Assembly: GCA_001600635.1 (NCBI GenBank)
Contig: BCKL01000023.1
Coordinates: 415,328-479,327 of the forward strand
Direction: 5' to 3'
Source: Leucosporidium creatinivorum
Lineage: Eukaryota > Basidiomycota > Microbotryomycetes > Leucosporidiales > Leucosporidiaceae
Length of the DNA stretch: 64,000 nt
The position numbers and the translations under genes are program-made. Below the pieces are notes generated by a model, which was not told where the DNA came from, made no database searches, and saw nothing but the letters and a program-made list of their open reading frames with translations. Of the stretch, positions 1-13,523 are shown one piece after another; the stretch's first letter is position 1, and each line of letters begins with the position of its first letter.

Positions 1-688
1 CCCTCGCAGTCACCATGGTCCTCGAGTCCTTCTCTCGTCTGCAGCGCAAGGAGAAGTACCGCATCGACATTGTTGGACACAGCGGGGAGGAGGCCGTCAT
101 CCCCCTCGTTCCTCTCGACACGCTCGCTGGACTTCACGCCGGCGACTTCTACAAGTGAGCTTGTTCGGTCGCTTTGCTCTCTCTGAGGGGGCTCACTGAC
201 TTTTTATTATCCACAGAGTCATCCAGAAGGCGGCTCTGATCCCTCAATTCGTCTGGGCCGGCGACGTGAGCTCATTCATCTCGCCCCTCTCTCGGCTCTC
301 ACTGACCTCCTTCCTCTCACAGCACACCCTCGAGGCCATCGAGCAAGGAGTCGCCGCCGTCGTCGACTCTGACTCGGACGACTTCTTCCTCATCGTCCTC
401 ACCGACGCCAACTTTGAGCGCTACGGCATTGAGAAGGAGGATCTGACCAAGGCTATGAACTCGAATCCCAAGGTCAAGACGTGCGTTCGGACTCCTCTCG
501 CCATGCATCTACTACCTCTGCTAACTCTTTCGCGCCTCGATAGCTCCCTCATCGCCATCGGCGAAGGCGCCGAAGCCGAGTGGCTCCCCTCGGCGCTCCC
601 TGGCAAGGCTCACCGCGTCAAGAACACGAGTGACATTGCTACGACGCTGAGGACCATCTTGAGTAGTATGCTAGGAGGGGAGCTGTAG
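1..688 (+). CDS. VWA8: VWA8-like AAA/von Willebrand A protein, C-terminal part (5' partial)
   Basis: The gene enters the window already in frame. Visible exons are about 1-154, 217-265, 323-480 and 544-688, with GT-AG introns and a TAG stop at 686-688. The spliced product reads VMEAF-like (here MVLESF), then IVGHSGEE, GDHTLEA, VLTDANFERYGI and a C-terminal IGEGAEAEWLP segment. This order matches the C-terminal von Willebrand A domain of VWA8, a large multi-AAA ATPase that is mitochondrial or peroxisomal in animals. Only the last ~165 residues are present, so the AAA modules and the MIDAS DxSxS motif lie outside the window. The function is known from the family; the assignment rests on the linear order of these motifs. 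Confidence 0.85.
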
Positions 689-921
689 AGCTATCGTATC
701 GTTGTTCAATAGACCTCATCTGTTTGCCGTTAGTCGGTCCTCGGCGCTGGCTTCGCTAATCAATCTCGCACGCTCGTCGAGCTCGAGTCGTATCCAAGTC
801 ACTGCTATTCCCGAATCAAGACCAAGAAGAATGTGGGGGGGTATTCCAAGCTATACACAACAAGTGTTCGAAATCAATCCAGACCTACCCTCCTCCTTTC
901 TCTGCTCGGCGCTCAACGCCC

Positions 922-3900
922 TCACTCCAGAGCATGCCACCCACTCGCCATTCCCGGCTGCTGCTGGTTCTGAGGCGTAGCAGCACGACTAGTGTTCGAG
1001 CTCGTCGCGCCGCTGCCTCGCCTCGAACCTCCGCCTCCCCCGCCGACGACCCCGACCGAGCTTGCAGCGCCAGCGCCGAACTCCAGCCCCGACGCCACTC
1101 CCTCTCCTCCCGCTCCTCCTCCGAGCATCGGCGTTCCTCCCGCGCCTCCTCTTGCTGCTGCTCCAGCGCTGAACGCCGATCCTCCATGCTGGGGGGCTCC
1201 TCCATTCCAGTATCCCGCTCCAGGTGTAGCGTACGACTGCTGCTGCTGGGAGAGCGGAGGAGGAGCGGTCGACAAAGGCCAGCCGGGCGAGCCGGTGAAG
1301 GTCGTGGCCGACTCCGAGTGTTGCGAGCGAGAGGCGTAGGGCTGGTGGGAGTGCGAGTGAGGGTGGGGGTGCGGCTGGAGGGGCGAGTAGGGCTGGTGGT
1401 AAGAGGAAGGAGGCTGGGAGAATCGACCGAAAGCAGGGGAGGTCGGGGCGTAGCCTTGCGAGGGAGAGGCGCGGGGGTAGTAGCCTTGCTGCTGACTCGC
1501 CGAGCCGAAGCTGTCCCAGGCTGACCACTGGGAGTAGCCGTGCGAAGGGTACTGCCCCGATTGGGCGAGGTAGGCGTACTCGGCGCCGTACGCCGAACGA
1601 GAAGAAGGACCGAGGCCGAAGCCGGCGTAAGGGTCGGCGAAGCCTTGACGAGGGTGGTGATTATGTTGCTGCGCCCAGGAAGAGGGCGAAGGAAAGTCGC
1701 CGCTGAACCCTGGTAGGCCTGAGGGGATCTCAAGCGGGTTGGGAATCGAGCCCGAGGTGCGAGCTCCTCCTCGGCTGGCGGCGGCGGAGGGTGGGTGCTG
1801 CTGAGGTTGAGGAGGCGGAGTGGGAGTGATGCCCGAGACCGGCGCGGGTGGGAGAGGCGCAGGGGAAGGGAGAGCGTTCACGGCGAGGAGGGCGGCTTCG
1901 ATCTCGGCGTTACTGAGGGGAGGAGGGATCTCGGCGGGGGTGTCGTCGAGCGTCGAGGTGGAGTCAAGGGCTGCTGGTCGGTCGAGATGGCGTTGGAGGT
2001 CTCCTCGCCGTTGATCAACTCCTTCGGCCCATCCTTCTCCCCTCCCTCGACCACCCCGCCGCCCAAGCTCTCACTACTCCTCTTCCTCTTCTGCCCGGCC
2101 CTCCCCTCCTTCCTAGCCCTCACAGCCTCGACCTCGCTCTCCTTCTCCTTCTCCTGCGCCTCCTCCTCCTTCCCAACTCCTCCTCCTCCATCTCCTCCTT
2201 CCTCGCCGGTAGCATGCTTCCTCGGGCTTCTCCTCTTCCCCACAGGCGACTGCACCGACCCCTCCTTCCCTTCGCCGGCGGAAGGTCCAGCGCCGACCGA
2301 CACCGAGACCGAAGCTGAGCGACTCCTCGTCCTCGAGGATACTTGGGCGGCCTCGTTGGAGGTGGGAGATCCTTTAGCCGTTGGAGCGGCCACGGCGAGG
2401 GCGAGGGAGGTCGAGCCACGACGACCTGCTCGACCGCCGCTGAGAGGCGGTTCGGCCGAGGTGGAGGTGCTGGCAGCGGCGACAACGATGGAGGCGGTGC
2501 TGCTGCGTGTCGACCTTTTGGTTGTCGTCGTCGCCGTCGTAGAAGGGGGGAGCGAGCTGGTATCGATCGCTGCGAATCCAGCCGAGAGCGCGACCGCTGG
2601 CGAAAAGGCGACGGGCAAGTCGACGAGTCCGTTCCCTTCGGCTTCTCCCGCTCCCTCGGCTCCCGTTGCGACGCCGTTCGAGTTGGTGCTACCGTTTAGG
2701 TGGGGAGAGGGGTTCCTACTCGAAGGGCGCGGTTTGAGGAGAGTGAAGGGACCTTGAGGAGCTGAAGCGACGAGAGGGATTGGAGCGCCGTTGATGCTGA
2801 GGGCGGTTCTGTTTTCGTCAAAGGCCGTCAGCGAGGTGCATTAAGGCGAGAAAAAAGAGTGCGCGAAGAAGGCGTACCGGAGATCTCCGGCTCCGAAGGC
2901 TTTCTGCGACCCTTGAGCCGATGCGACGAACATCTCGGCGGGCACGGCGGGAGGGTGGAGCTCTCTGGCGTTGCTGATCTCGCGGGAGACGTTGAGGCGG
3001 GGAGGGGAGTTGGAGGATCTGTATCCATTCGAGGGGGGTCAGCCGAGCTCCCAAGCGAGTCGAGACGAAGGAGGAGGAGGAGAAGAACTCACTTGACCGG
3101 CGCCTCGACCTGTTTCCCCCCTTTCGTCCACTTGGCCTTCTTCTTCTCTGGTCCTCCACCACCTCCTCCCACCTCCCTCGGCACAGCCAGCATATTCCTC
3201 ACGCTCTCCACCCCTCTCACACACTCCAAGACAGCCAAATCCCCTCCCACAGGCCTCAAACTCTCCGGACTAATCAGCCCCCTCCAAACACTCGCACTAA
3301 CGCCCTGCGCATACCCCAATGCATCAATCCAGCACTGCACCAACTCGGCACTCACCCTCTCTCCTTCGCCCGGTCCGAGGGGGTAGATATCGCGCGAGAG
3401 GCCGAGAGCGAGAGGGAGGGGGTTGGAAGGGGGTTGCGGGAAGAGGGTGAGGAGGGTGTGCCCGAGGGGTGTGGGGAGCGTGCGGGAGAGGAAGAGGGCG
3501 ACTTTGGGGGAGGTGATGGGGTAGATGGGGAGAGAGATGGAGGGGGTCGTTAGGAAGGTGGAGTAGCGGCTGGGTGAGAGGAGGGGTCAGCTCGGCGACG
3601 CGATGGGAAGGAGAAGGAGGGAGAGAGAGAACATACTTCATGATCAACCCCATAGCTACTTGTTGCTCTCTAGTAGGGAGAGTAGCCAACGCCGTCTCGA
3701 CCGCTTGATGGGAGGCCATTTGCAAGCTCTCGTCTGCTTGCGCCGAGGCTCGGTCAGCTCTTCTCTTCCTCCCTCGCCTCGACGAGTGGGGGGACAAAAC
3801 TCACCTCGAGTCCCCTCCAAACGAGCTAGATTCAACACTTCTCCGACCCGCGAGTGAAGGTACCAGAGCGCGGGAGTTGGGGGAGGGATGAAGTTGGAGG

Positions 3901-4434
3901 GGAAAGGGCGAGGGGGGATTCGGTTGGCGGAGGGTGGTCGACGGGCGGAGGGAGGAGGGGGAAGAGGGTTTGTGATGGCTGTTGAGGTGCAAGAGGGTCA
4001 GCTTGCGCCCCCGAGGAGGAAGAAGGCGAGAGGAAGAGCGTACAGCTTTGGTGCGAGCCGGCGGAGGTGAAAGGACCGGTGAGAGCGGGTCGCTTGAGAG
4101 GGACGTTGGAGAAGGATTGAGTCGGTTTAGGTGGGAGTTGCTGCTGCTGCTTGGGTACAGCTAGAGCTCCGGTGATAAGAAGAGGCTGTTGAGCTTCGTT
4201 GGAAGGGAGGGATCGACGAGGATAAGGCAGAGGGAGGCCAGAAGGCTGTGGCTGCTGCTGTAGGATTGTAGGTGATGCTCGTTTCTGCTGCTGCTGCTGC
4301 TTGACTGGTCTCTTCCCTCTCCCCTTGATCCCCTTCCTACCGTTCTTCTCACTCGCCTCACTCCATTCATCCTCCGAATCGTCCTCGTCGCCTGAAGAAG
4401 CCGACGATTCGATAGCTGCAGGAGGGTCCTTGTC

Positions 4435-4476
<42 letters not shown>

Positions 4477-4587
4477 CTGTCGAGCGCTGGCTGGACTGGC
4501 AGATTCGTCGCTGCCTTGTTGTTGTCCTGCGCCAGAGGGACCTTTGCGAGCGCGGAGCGAGTAGGGCTGTCGAGGTGAGGCTGACAT
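922..4587 (-). CDS. Large low-complexity protein, putative nuclear/DNA-binding, function unknown
   Basis: I do not recognise a named family. The start is ATG at 4587 (MSASPRQPYSLRARKG) and the stop is near 922. I infer seven exons, about 4587-4045, 3978-3807, 3734-3637, 3568-3093, 3020-2879, 2811-2074 and 1980-922, all with GT-AG borders. The product is about 1,070 aa. The N-terminus is acidic with a 13-Asp run, then basic and Q-rich. A folded helical core of about 200 aa contains LPTREQQVAMGLIM, RYSTFL, FPIT-like IYPITSPKVALFLSR and ELVQCWIDALGYAQ. This Y-x-x-F ... P-K-V-x-x-F-L pattern resembles helical DNA-binding modules in basidiomycete regulators. The rest is Pro/Ser/Gln/Gly-rich with basic patches (GQKRKRSS). 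The last intron, 1981-2073, is required because both flanking frames hit stops. The core domain call is inference. Confidence 0.6.
4438..4476 (-). repeat. (GTC)13 trinucleotide repeat encoding poly-aspartate
   Basis: Thirteen perfect GTC units on the plus strand are read on the minus strand as GAC codons. They produce a 13-residue aspartate run near residue 40 of the large nuclear-type protein. The run is uninterrupted and so likely length-polymorphic. Confidence 0.95.
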
Positions 4588-5423
4588 GCTGCTGGATAGC
4601 AGAGGCGAGCGAGCTGTAGGTGAATTGAGCTACTGCTGCACCCTTTGCAGCGCTGACTGATTAATTGCGCGTCTGTCGGAGAGGCGAAGAGACGGACAAG
4701 GGCAACGAGGTGGAAGAGGGAGAGGAGCAAGCGCCTCCTCGGCGGTGGTCGAACCTCGCGTCGATTCGATTCAGAGATGGCTGAGTTCTGTAGCTCAGCA
4801 GAGTGCGGAGGTAAGCAGTAGTACAAGCATCGAACAAGACGCAACACGCTCAGGACTCCCCCGGTAAGAGCAGCTGAGCCGAGCACGGGACAAAGGAGAA
4901 GGGGGCCCGTGCCGGCTCAGAGTTAGCGGTGAGCGTGATACTGAGAGCTGTAGAGGTGCAGGAAGGAGCCTTACATTTTAGAGTATTTGGACAGCCGTTC
5001 GGAGCTCAAGTCAGCTGAACAGGCTCAACGAAGCCATCGCCGAGCAGCGCAAGGGTCGGATGGCCGAAGTCGTCTGTCAGAAGGTGCAGAGGCTCGTTCT
5101 CAGATTAAAGAGCTGTTAATAAGCTTAGATATGCGACTCAGCTACTCAGCTACAAATTCGGCCTCCTCTCTCTGAGGACTTGGGCACGCGCTGAGTTGAC
5201 GCGCCTCTCTGCTTCCCCCCGCTCACTTTGCGATCGCTTTTGTCGACCCTTGATTTGCCCGCCCCTTTCGCCTTTGGTACAGCACAGAGGAAGTAGTATC
5301 GACCTACAGACTCGCTCAACCCCCGCCCTTCGCGTCTCCTCATCACACCCTCTCTTGGACCGCCCCGCCTCTCCCCTTCTTCTGTACCTCATCACCTCCC
5401 TCCTCTCCCCTCTCAGCCACACG
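4588..5423. promoter_or_regulatory. Divergent intergenic region
   Basis: This 836-bp stretch separates the minus-strand start at 4587 from the plus-strand start at 5424 and should hold both promoters and 5' leaders. There are pyrimidine-rich tracts just upstream of 5424. I see no RNA gene and no recognised binding-site array. Confidence 0.5.
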
Positions 5424-6497
5424 ATGACCTCCCGTCTAGCACCTCCCTTTGCCTCTACTTCTACCAGCCTCAGCAGCTCCACTCGCCCTTCCTCCCCTTC
5501 ATCACACTCTCACTCTCTCAAACGCACCGCATCGGCCATTTCACTCCCTTCCCCTCCCGACGAGCTCGCTGAATCATCCCTGCCGCTCGGACCTAGTTAT
5601 CTGGATATTGGGTCGGATGCAGACCTCGCTACAGATGAGGAGGAGGACGAGGAGGTGGATCAACTCGATTCGGACCAAGAGGACGCGCCAGCGCACGTCT
5701 CCTCCACCTCGAATCCCTTTGTCGTCCCCTCCGCTTCTACCTCTGCGCGCCAACAGCAGCAAGAGCAAGAGGAGGTCGCAGCCCGCCCGGACCACCCCCT
5801 CACCTCACCCACTCATCGCGCCAAGCGTTTGCGAAAGGGGAGGAGGGAGTTGGACCGCATCTCTCTCGGCGAGAGCGGCGGGGACAAGGGGAAGGGCAAG
5901 GGCAAGGGAGTGAGCAAGATGGGGAGAGGGTGGGATAGCCCGGATAACCCTTTTATTGAGAGGGAGGGGGAGGGGGAGAGGATTAGTAGGAGGGTTGGGG
6001 AGGCTAGGAAGAATAGGGCGGGCGAGGCGAGCGGAGGGGACGGCAAGGAGGAGATGGTCACTTATGTCTTGTGCGTTCTCTTCTCTTCGCCCTCTTCTAC
6101 TAAACCACCGCATGCTGACCCGAGTACGATATGCTACAGCCGCGGCAAACGCATCCACTACGACCTCCCACTCTCCTCCCTCCTCGCCTCTGAAGATCCC
6201 TCCGACTCGCCCTTCCCGGACCCCTCTCCTCGACTCCTCTTCCCTCCAGCCGCACCAATCACACCACCCTCCGCTACCCCTTCTTCATCCTTCCTCGACG
6301 CTCTCCGAGCGACGACTCAAAAGAAGGGCTCCAACGCCGAGCAGGAGGGGGGAGGGAGGGGATTGCCCCCGACGCCGGTGACCGAGAAGAGGAAGGCGGG
6401 GAGGACAGAGGGAGCGAGCAAGGGAGAGGGAAGGTTCGGTCCTTATAAGAGGATGAAGGCGATGAAGGAGCCAGAGACGGGGGGGATGAGGAATTGA
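5424..6497 (+). CDS. Hypothetical protein with DNPF...YVFRGKR motif
   Basis: Two exons, 5424-6070 and 6140-6497, give 334 aa. The 69-nt intron is a multiple of three and contains no stop, so the reading frame also runs through it. I chose ATG 5424 (MTSRLAPPF) because the residues upstream are pyrimidine-rich leader-like sequence. The N-terminus is Ser/Pro-rich. An acidic stretch (ATDEEEDEEVDQLDSD) is followed by a basic patch (HRAKRLRKGRRELD). The only motif that looks constrained is WDSPDNPFIER followed about 40 residues later by TYVFRGKRIHYD, spanning the splice junction. A basic C-terminus (GPYKRMKAMK) follows. Short fungal regulatory proteins can carry a similar NPF...YVFRG pair, but I cannot name the family. 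Nuclear location is inferred from composition only. Confidence 0.6.
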   Translation: MTSRLAPPFASTSTSLSSSTRPSSPSSHSHSLKRTASAISLPSPPDELAESSLPLGPSYLDIGSDADLATDEEEDEEVDQLDSDQEDAPAHVSSTSNPFVVPSASTSARQQQQEQEEVAARPDHPLTSPTHRAKRLRKGRRELDRISLGESGGDKGKGKGKGVSKMGRGWDSPDNPFIEREGEGERISRRVGEARKNRAGEASGGDGKEEMVTYVLCVLFSSPSSTKPPHADPSTICYSRGKRIHYDLPLSSLLASEDPSDSPFPDPSPRLLFPPAAPITPPSATPSSSFLDALRATTQKKGSNAEQEGGGRGLPPTPVTEKRKAGRTEGASKGEGRFGPYKRMKAMKEPETGGMRN

Positions 6498-6712
6498 GCT
6501 CGACGGTGGGCTCGGCGCTGGTCGTTGTTTCTTAGTTTTTGCAGTTCTGTAGCTCTCCCTCCTCTTTGGTTTACTTCTTCCCCTCTCTTGCTTGCTTGAC
6601 TCTCTTTTGATATAGACGTGACTCTGTTTTTTTGGGTACCCCCTCCCTCGCTCTTCGGCTTAGTACTGCAACTCTCGGGACTACGTTCCCTCCCCTCCAT
6701 CCTTGTCGAGAG

Positions 6713-8439
6713 CTACGCAACTACCGCGCTCCTCCTGACCCTCACGCTCACGCCCTTCTCGACTCGCGACCATTCCACCCTCTCCTCCCTCTCCCTCTCG
6801 GCGCTCGAGCTGAGAGGCCAATGAACGTACCGTCCCCCCGGTTGGAGGACATGAACACCCTGCAGTCCTTGAGCGTTGGCGTAGACGCGGTGAGGGAGGG
6901 GGGTGTGCCTATAGGCTGGCCTGTGGGAGGGAAGGGGGAGGGGTCAGCGATGGAGCCGAGAGGGGAGGAAAGGAGGGGAACTTCAACGGACCAGACGTCG
7001 AGGATTAGGGTCGAGAGGTAGGCGTCGCCCCTGTCAACAGCTTGGATTAGCGTGTGTGATGCGAGCGAGGGAGAGAGAGAGAGACCTACATGAAGCAAGC
7101 AGCCCACTCCAGCACTGCGGAGGCAGCTTGCAAGTCCAACCATCGCCGAGGCCAGTTCATCAGCTCTCATCCTCCTTTCCCCCTGCCTCTCCAAACTCAC
7201 TAGTGACCCTCCAACACTCCCCACCCTTCGTCGCATCCCCATCGCAGACGTAGTACATGATCCAGAACCCCCCGCCGCAGAGGACTGCGATGGAGAGGAA
7301 GATCCACTTAAGGTAGGTCGCTTCGAGGAGGTCTTTGCGGTCCGGGCTGGTCAGATCCGCGGCGAGTTGGAGAGGGAGCGAGGAAGGGGAAAGATGAGGG
7401 GGGGGCCGAGGGACGAAAAGCCGAGAGGGTTAGCGAACGTTCGGCTGGTGTGTAAGCGACCAAGCAGGACCGGGAAGAGAGGGAGAGGCAAGGAAGTCAT
7501 GTAGCTTACTGCTCGTGCATGAGGTGCTCGACTTCGACGGTCTGCAGCGTCCCAGAAACGGCCACGGCGATGATGAAAGAGGACATGAAGACGTTGTGTA
7601 GCTTGGGATGGTCGAAAGCGTCGTAGATGCTGTGCCAGAATAACGTGTGAGCTTATCATGACGCCTACGCTCGTAAGCGGCGGCTCCGAACGCCCTCTTC
7701 GAACCTTCCGCTAAATTCCAACCATCGCCGAGCTCGAGCTCCCTCCAAGAACTCACCTCAGCAACACCAACGCCGCCCCACCCAGTGCACCCACCAGCAC
7801 ATCCACCACCCCCACCCCAATCCACAACCATCTCTCCTCCCTCGCCTCGCACAACACCCTCCTCGCTCTCAACCACCTCTCAGCCACCAAACTGGCTACA
7901 TAGGAAACCGCTGTGATCGAGCAGCCCCAGCGGAAGAATTTCTTGTGCACGGCACCGACGTCCGAGATGTAGGGCATGCCCCCGAGGTACCATTTGTAGA
8001 GGCGGAGGTGGTCCAGGTGGATCCAGGAGAAGAGGAGGAGGAGGAGGGTGAAGAGCTGGCCAGGGGAACGCCGAGATGGGCGAGGGCGGGCGAAATAAGG
8101 GTGGTAGAGGCAATGGGAGGTCAGCTGTAGCTCTTTTGGGCTACTTTGATTTCCTGCAGCCTTTCTGCTTCCCAGCAGCGTCTTCTCCCTCCCTGCTCGG
8201 CGTCCTTCGAACCTGCCTCTCCAACAAAAACTCACCCAAGCGATAGTAGCAACAACAAGCAACAGCCTAATCCCCATCATCTTCCATCTCTCCGTCTCGC
8301 TCTGCACCTCCGGACTAGGACGCGCATGAGGAGGCAGCAGCGCGAGCCTTGGGTCTTGGAAAGCGGCGCAGCGAGGTTGGCGGGCTTGCTCCTCGTCCGA
8401 GGAGAGGTCAGAGTCGGAGAGGTGGTTGTAGGGCTGCAT
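6713..8439 (-). CDS. Frag1/DRAM/Sfk1-family membrane protein
   Basis: Seven exons (8439-8236, 8055-7757, 7629-7510, 7346-7201, 7126-7090, 7030-6992, 6920-6713) sum exactly to 350 codons. An acidic cytosolic head (SDSDLSSDEEQ) precedes a first membrane helix (LLLVVATIAWLFTLLLLLFSW). The family signature then follows: LYKWYLGGMPYISDVGAVHK, the Sfk1/Frag1 loop after helix 1. Further hydrophobic helices are CSITAVSYVASLVAERWL, VLVGALGGAALVLLR, VFMSSFIIAVAVSGT, WIFLSIAVLCGGGFW and EWAACFMGDAYLST. The C-terminal tail is basic. Sfk1 in budding yeast acts at the plasma membrane with the PI4-kinase Stt4; DRAM relatives are lysosomal. Here a plasma-membrane or vacuolar role is inferred. The small exons near the 3' end are my own splice choices and are the least certain part. 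Confidence 0.8.
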
Positions 8440-8746
8440 TGATGGCGAGCAGAGATGAGGGAGGAGGGCAAGACGCAAAGGGGGACAGGAAAGAGGGGCC
8501 CAAGCGCCGAGGAGCTCGAGAGACGCTGTGGAATACTGCGGTTTGTCAGAAGAGGATAATGAGCGAAAGAAGTCCTGGTCGATAGGAGATTGTGAAGAGA
8601 TGCGGAACGTCTCCAGTAGAGCAAGCAGGCGCTCGCCGCTCGTCGACGAGCTTCGACTCTTCACCGAGAAAGCGGGCCCAAGCTGTTCTTCCACTGCTAT
8701 CACCGCTACTGAACTCTGAAATCTCTCTCCGACAGGTCCACAATCA

Positions 8747-11395
8747 CTACGCATGCTCAGCGACGATATCGGCGGGTAAGCGGCGACGAGTCTGGGCACC
8801 CTCGGCGCGGTCGGTCGAGTCGACGAGGACGACGGTAGCGGGTCCCTCGCGGTGGATGCCCTGGTCGAGCCAACAGAAGCAGTATGTCAGCTTCTCAGGT
8901 ATAGAAGCCCAGCCCGAGAGGCGAGACTCAGAGCTCACCCTCTCGGTCCAAGTCAACCTCGCCTTCAAGCTCGTCTGCGCGACGAAGACACGAAGGTTGA
9001 AGTTGACATGGTAGTAGGCCTGACCGGCGGCGACGTCCTGTGTAGTAGCTTCGATTCCTCGACTGCCGCTCTTGTAGGGGGTGAGAGACGAGTGCAGCTG
9101 CGAGAGGTCGGCTTCGACCTCGAAGCGGGATTGGAAGTCGGGGAGGAGACCGCCTGAGCGAGCGAGACAGTCAGTCAAGCTCGGCCGAAGCTGATAGAGG
9201 TTAGAACACACACCCTCCTTGGTCTCGCACCACGGTGGCTGCTCGTCGCCGTAGTAGACGTAGAGGGGAGCGCGGAAAGTTGAGAGCCAGTCGAGGTTCG
9301 GCGTTTGGAACATGAAGTTCTGCTCGAACGAGGCGTTGGACTTGAGGACGGTGTTCTGTGACAGTGCAGAGACGTTAGCGAGCCGAATGAAGGAGCAGAT
9401 GAGCTGCTCGAGCGCACCTTCTGAACGATGGGCAGCCAGCCTCCGGGGACACAAGTCGCTCCGTCGGCCCAGCTGAGCTTGGGACGGCCTTCGTGAGCGC
9501 TGTCGGAGCTGCTGTAGCGCACTTCGACGTTGCTTCCATAGGTGACGCGGACGACGCGCGAGTTGATGACGGAGGAGATGAACCAGCGGACGGCTCCCTC
9601 GGCGACGGCCTTCTTGCTGTTGCAATGTACGCAGAAGAGTGAGCTACCTCTATAGCGATATTGAAGCGACACAGGGCCCACCTCTGGTCATCGCTCGTCA
9701 CCACTTGGAAGCCCGAAGGCTCGAGGAAGGAGCGAAGACGAGCTCGAAGGAAGGGGCTGTCGCCGAATCCCTGTCGAGGCGAGCAGATAAGTCAATCCGC
9801 CTGGTCTGGAGAAGTAGCGAGAGCTAGACGTACTCCAGTGATGATGATGTGCTATTGAGAGTCAGAGAGGTGAGATCTTGAGCCATGGCAAGCGAAAGGA
9901 GCGCACTCACCGAAGCCTTCTCGGATACCATACGAAGCTGCTGCTGGATGGCGGCGAGGATCTCGTTGGTACAAGTTGCGAAGGTAGACTCGACCTCAGC
10001 ACTATGGGAGAAGAGACGTCAGCTCACCGGTCAGAGAGAAGACGGCCGCCCGGCGCTCACCTCGACAGGCTCAATCTGCCCATGCTCACGCCATGAGGGC
10101 GGTCCGTGTCGGCCGACTCGCCAAACTTGACGTACGACACCTCCCCCGCGCCGACGAACTTCCTCTTGGTCTTCTCTTCGAAGAGCGAGACGATGCGGTC
10201 GATCCTCTCGGCGGAGGCAAAGCGAGAGCCGTCGAGCTTGGCCTTGATGAGGGTCTCAGCAGCTCGGTCGACAAAGACGCCTCCAGCTTGGACAGCTGTT
10301 GTGTTTCGAGAAAGATCAGCGACGGACGATGGAACGAGAAAGAGGTAGCAGCTCACAATCAGACAGCTTGACCTCCTTGAGCTGGACGGTCGGCGAGATC
10401 TGCTCGCAGCGATCTGTGGAAGGGGGAGCGAGGTCAGCTGGGAGTACGATAAAGCGATGCCTGAACGCACACATGCAGACGTCGACGGTAGATCCCCCAA
10501 GGTCGGCGACGGTGAAGAGCGCGCCCGGCTGCTCGGCGAAAGCAAAGGTCAGCCTCGGCGATGTGTGTCTGCCTCCCATCCAACGACTCACCTGAAGCCA
10601 CTCACGGACCTCGTCTCCCTTCAGGGCGAAGTGCACGCTAGCCTCAGCTTCCCTCACAAACTCGATCCTCTCCTCAACTCCATCGCCGAGCGCCTCGGTC
10701 TCGATCAACGCCTCCTTCATGACCTGCTGCTGCACCTCGTCCCATCCATCGGGGATAGCGAGAGCAATCTGAGCGTCGTGGATGAGCCTAGCCCACAACT
10801 CCTCTCCCCCGAGGGTGTTCACGGCAAACCACTCCCTCGCGTGCTCGGCGAGATAGCCGAGGAAGGAGACGTAGACGGTCTTGACGTCGACATGAGGAGG
10901 GAGAGGGGGGACCTCAAAGTCGGGTACGATGGCGGTGGGAGTCGACTGCTGTCCCGAGCTGTTGAGGTTGAGCCCACCGAGCGAGGAGGCGAGAGTCGCC
11001 GTCGAGTCGAATTGCATCTGACGAGGGTGCAGGTGCAGTTTGAACCACTTGGCGAGGTGTAGCCCTTCCCTAGCCGTTCTAGCCTTCATCCCGGGCGTCC
11101 AGCACTCGGCTCCGAAGGCTACAGGCGTGCTGGACGAGTTGAAGAGGACGAGCGAGGGGAGCTTGGACTCGGTGGGAGAAGCGGGCCACGAGGTGACGGT
11201 GCGGATGCTGGGGATCGCTCCAAGCTGAAGGTGACTGAGCGCGACACCCGCTGTAGGTGAGCGAGGGTGAGCTACAGCTGCTGGCTGAGCAGGCGGCGAG
11301 GTTTGAAAATGCGACTCACACGAGGTGGTGCCGACGTCGATGCCAATGATGAGCCTCTCTGCACCCGAGTAGGGCTGCGTGATTGAACTGAGCAT
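8747..11395 (-). CDS. HSPA12-like Hsp70-family ATPase
   Basis: The start ATG is at 11395 and the stop TAG at 8747-8749, with roughly a dozen exons. The N-terminus reads LIIGIDVGTT, the phosphate-1 loop of actin/Hsp70 ATPases. It is followed by SLVLFNSSSTPVAFGAECW, then FTVADLGGSTVDVC (phosphate 2), and later HIIITGGFGDSPFLRARL (adenosine motif). LWARLIHDAQIALAIPDGWDE lies between. The C-terminal ~250 residues (RVVRVTYGSNVEVRY, VYYGDEQPPW, YYHVNFNLRVFV) do not look like a canonical Hsp70 peptide-binding domain. These features fit the HSPA12A/B-like group, which is expanded in basidiomycetes, rather than a canonical SSA/SSC chaperone. Cytosolic location is likely because no signal is seen. Clients are unknown. 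The neighbouring genes suggest no operon-like link. Confidence 0.8.
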
Positions 11396-11580
11396 ATTGC
11401 TGGTCGATCGAGAGCGAGACGAGCGACGAGCAAGATGAAGTAGGAGGAAGAAGGGCGGCCCGAGATTCGAAGCTCGACTTGAGCTCTCGGCGCTCGGACG
11501 GCAAAGCACTACAAGGTCGAGAAGCGCTAGTGTTATAACTTCAACAAGAGACTGCAACTAAACGGATTCCCTTCTTTCCT

Positions 11581-13523
<1,943 letters not shown>

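Noticed and set aside
1981-2073. Possible frameshift mutation in the large nuclear-type gene
   Set aside because: A GTGAGA donor and CAG acceptor flank the frame change, and splicing them restores an open, sensible frame. A normal intron explains it better.
1795-2757. Plus-strand frame opposite the large nuclear-type protein
   Set aside because: Low-complexity antisense of Pro/Ser/Thr-rich coding sequence; no splice logic or homologous motif.
4588-5195. Minus-strand frame 4161-4886 and plus-strand frame 4987-5175
   Set aside because: Composition and lack of splice-compatible neighbours suggest shadows or leader sequence, not genes.
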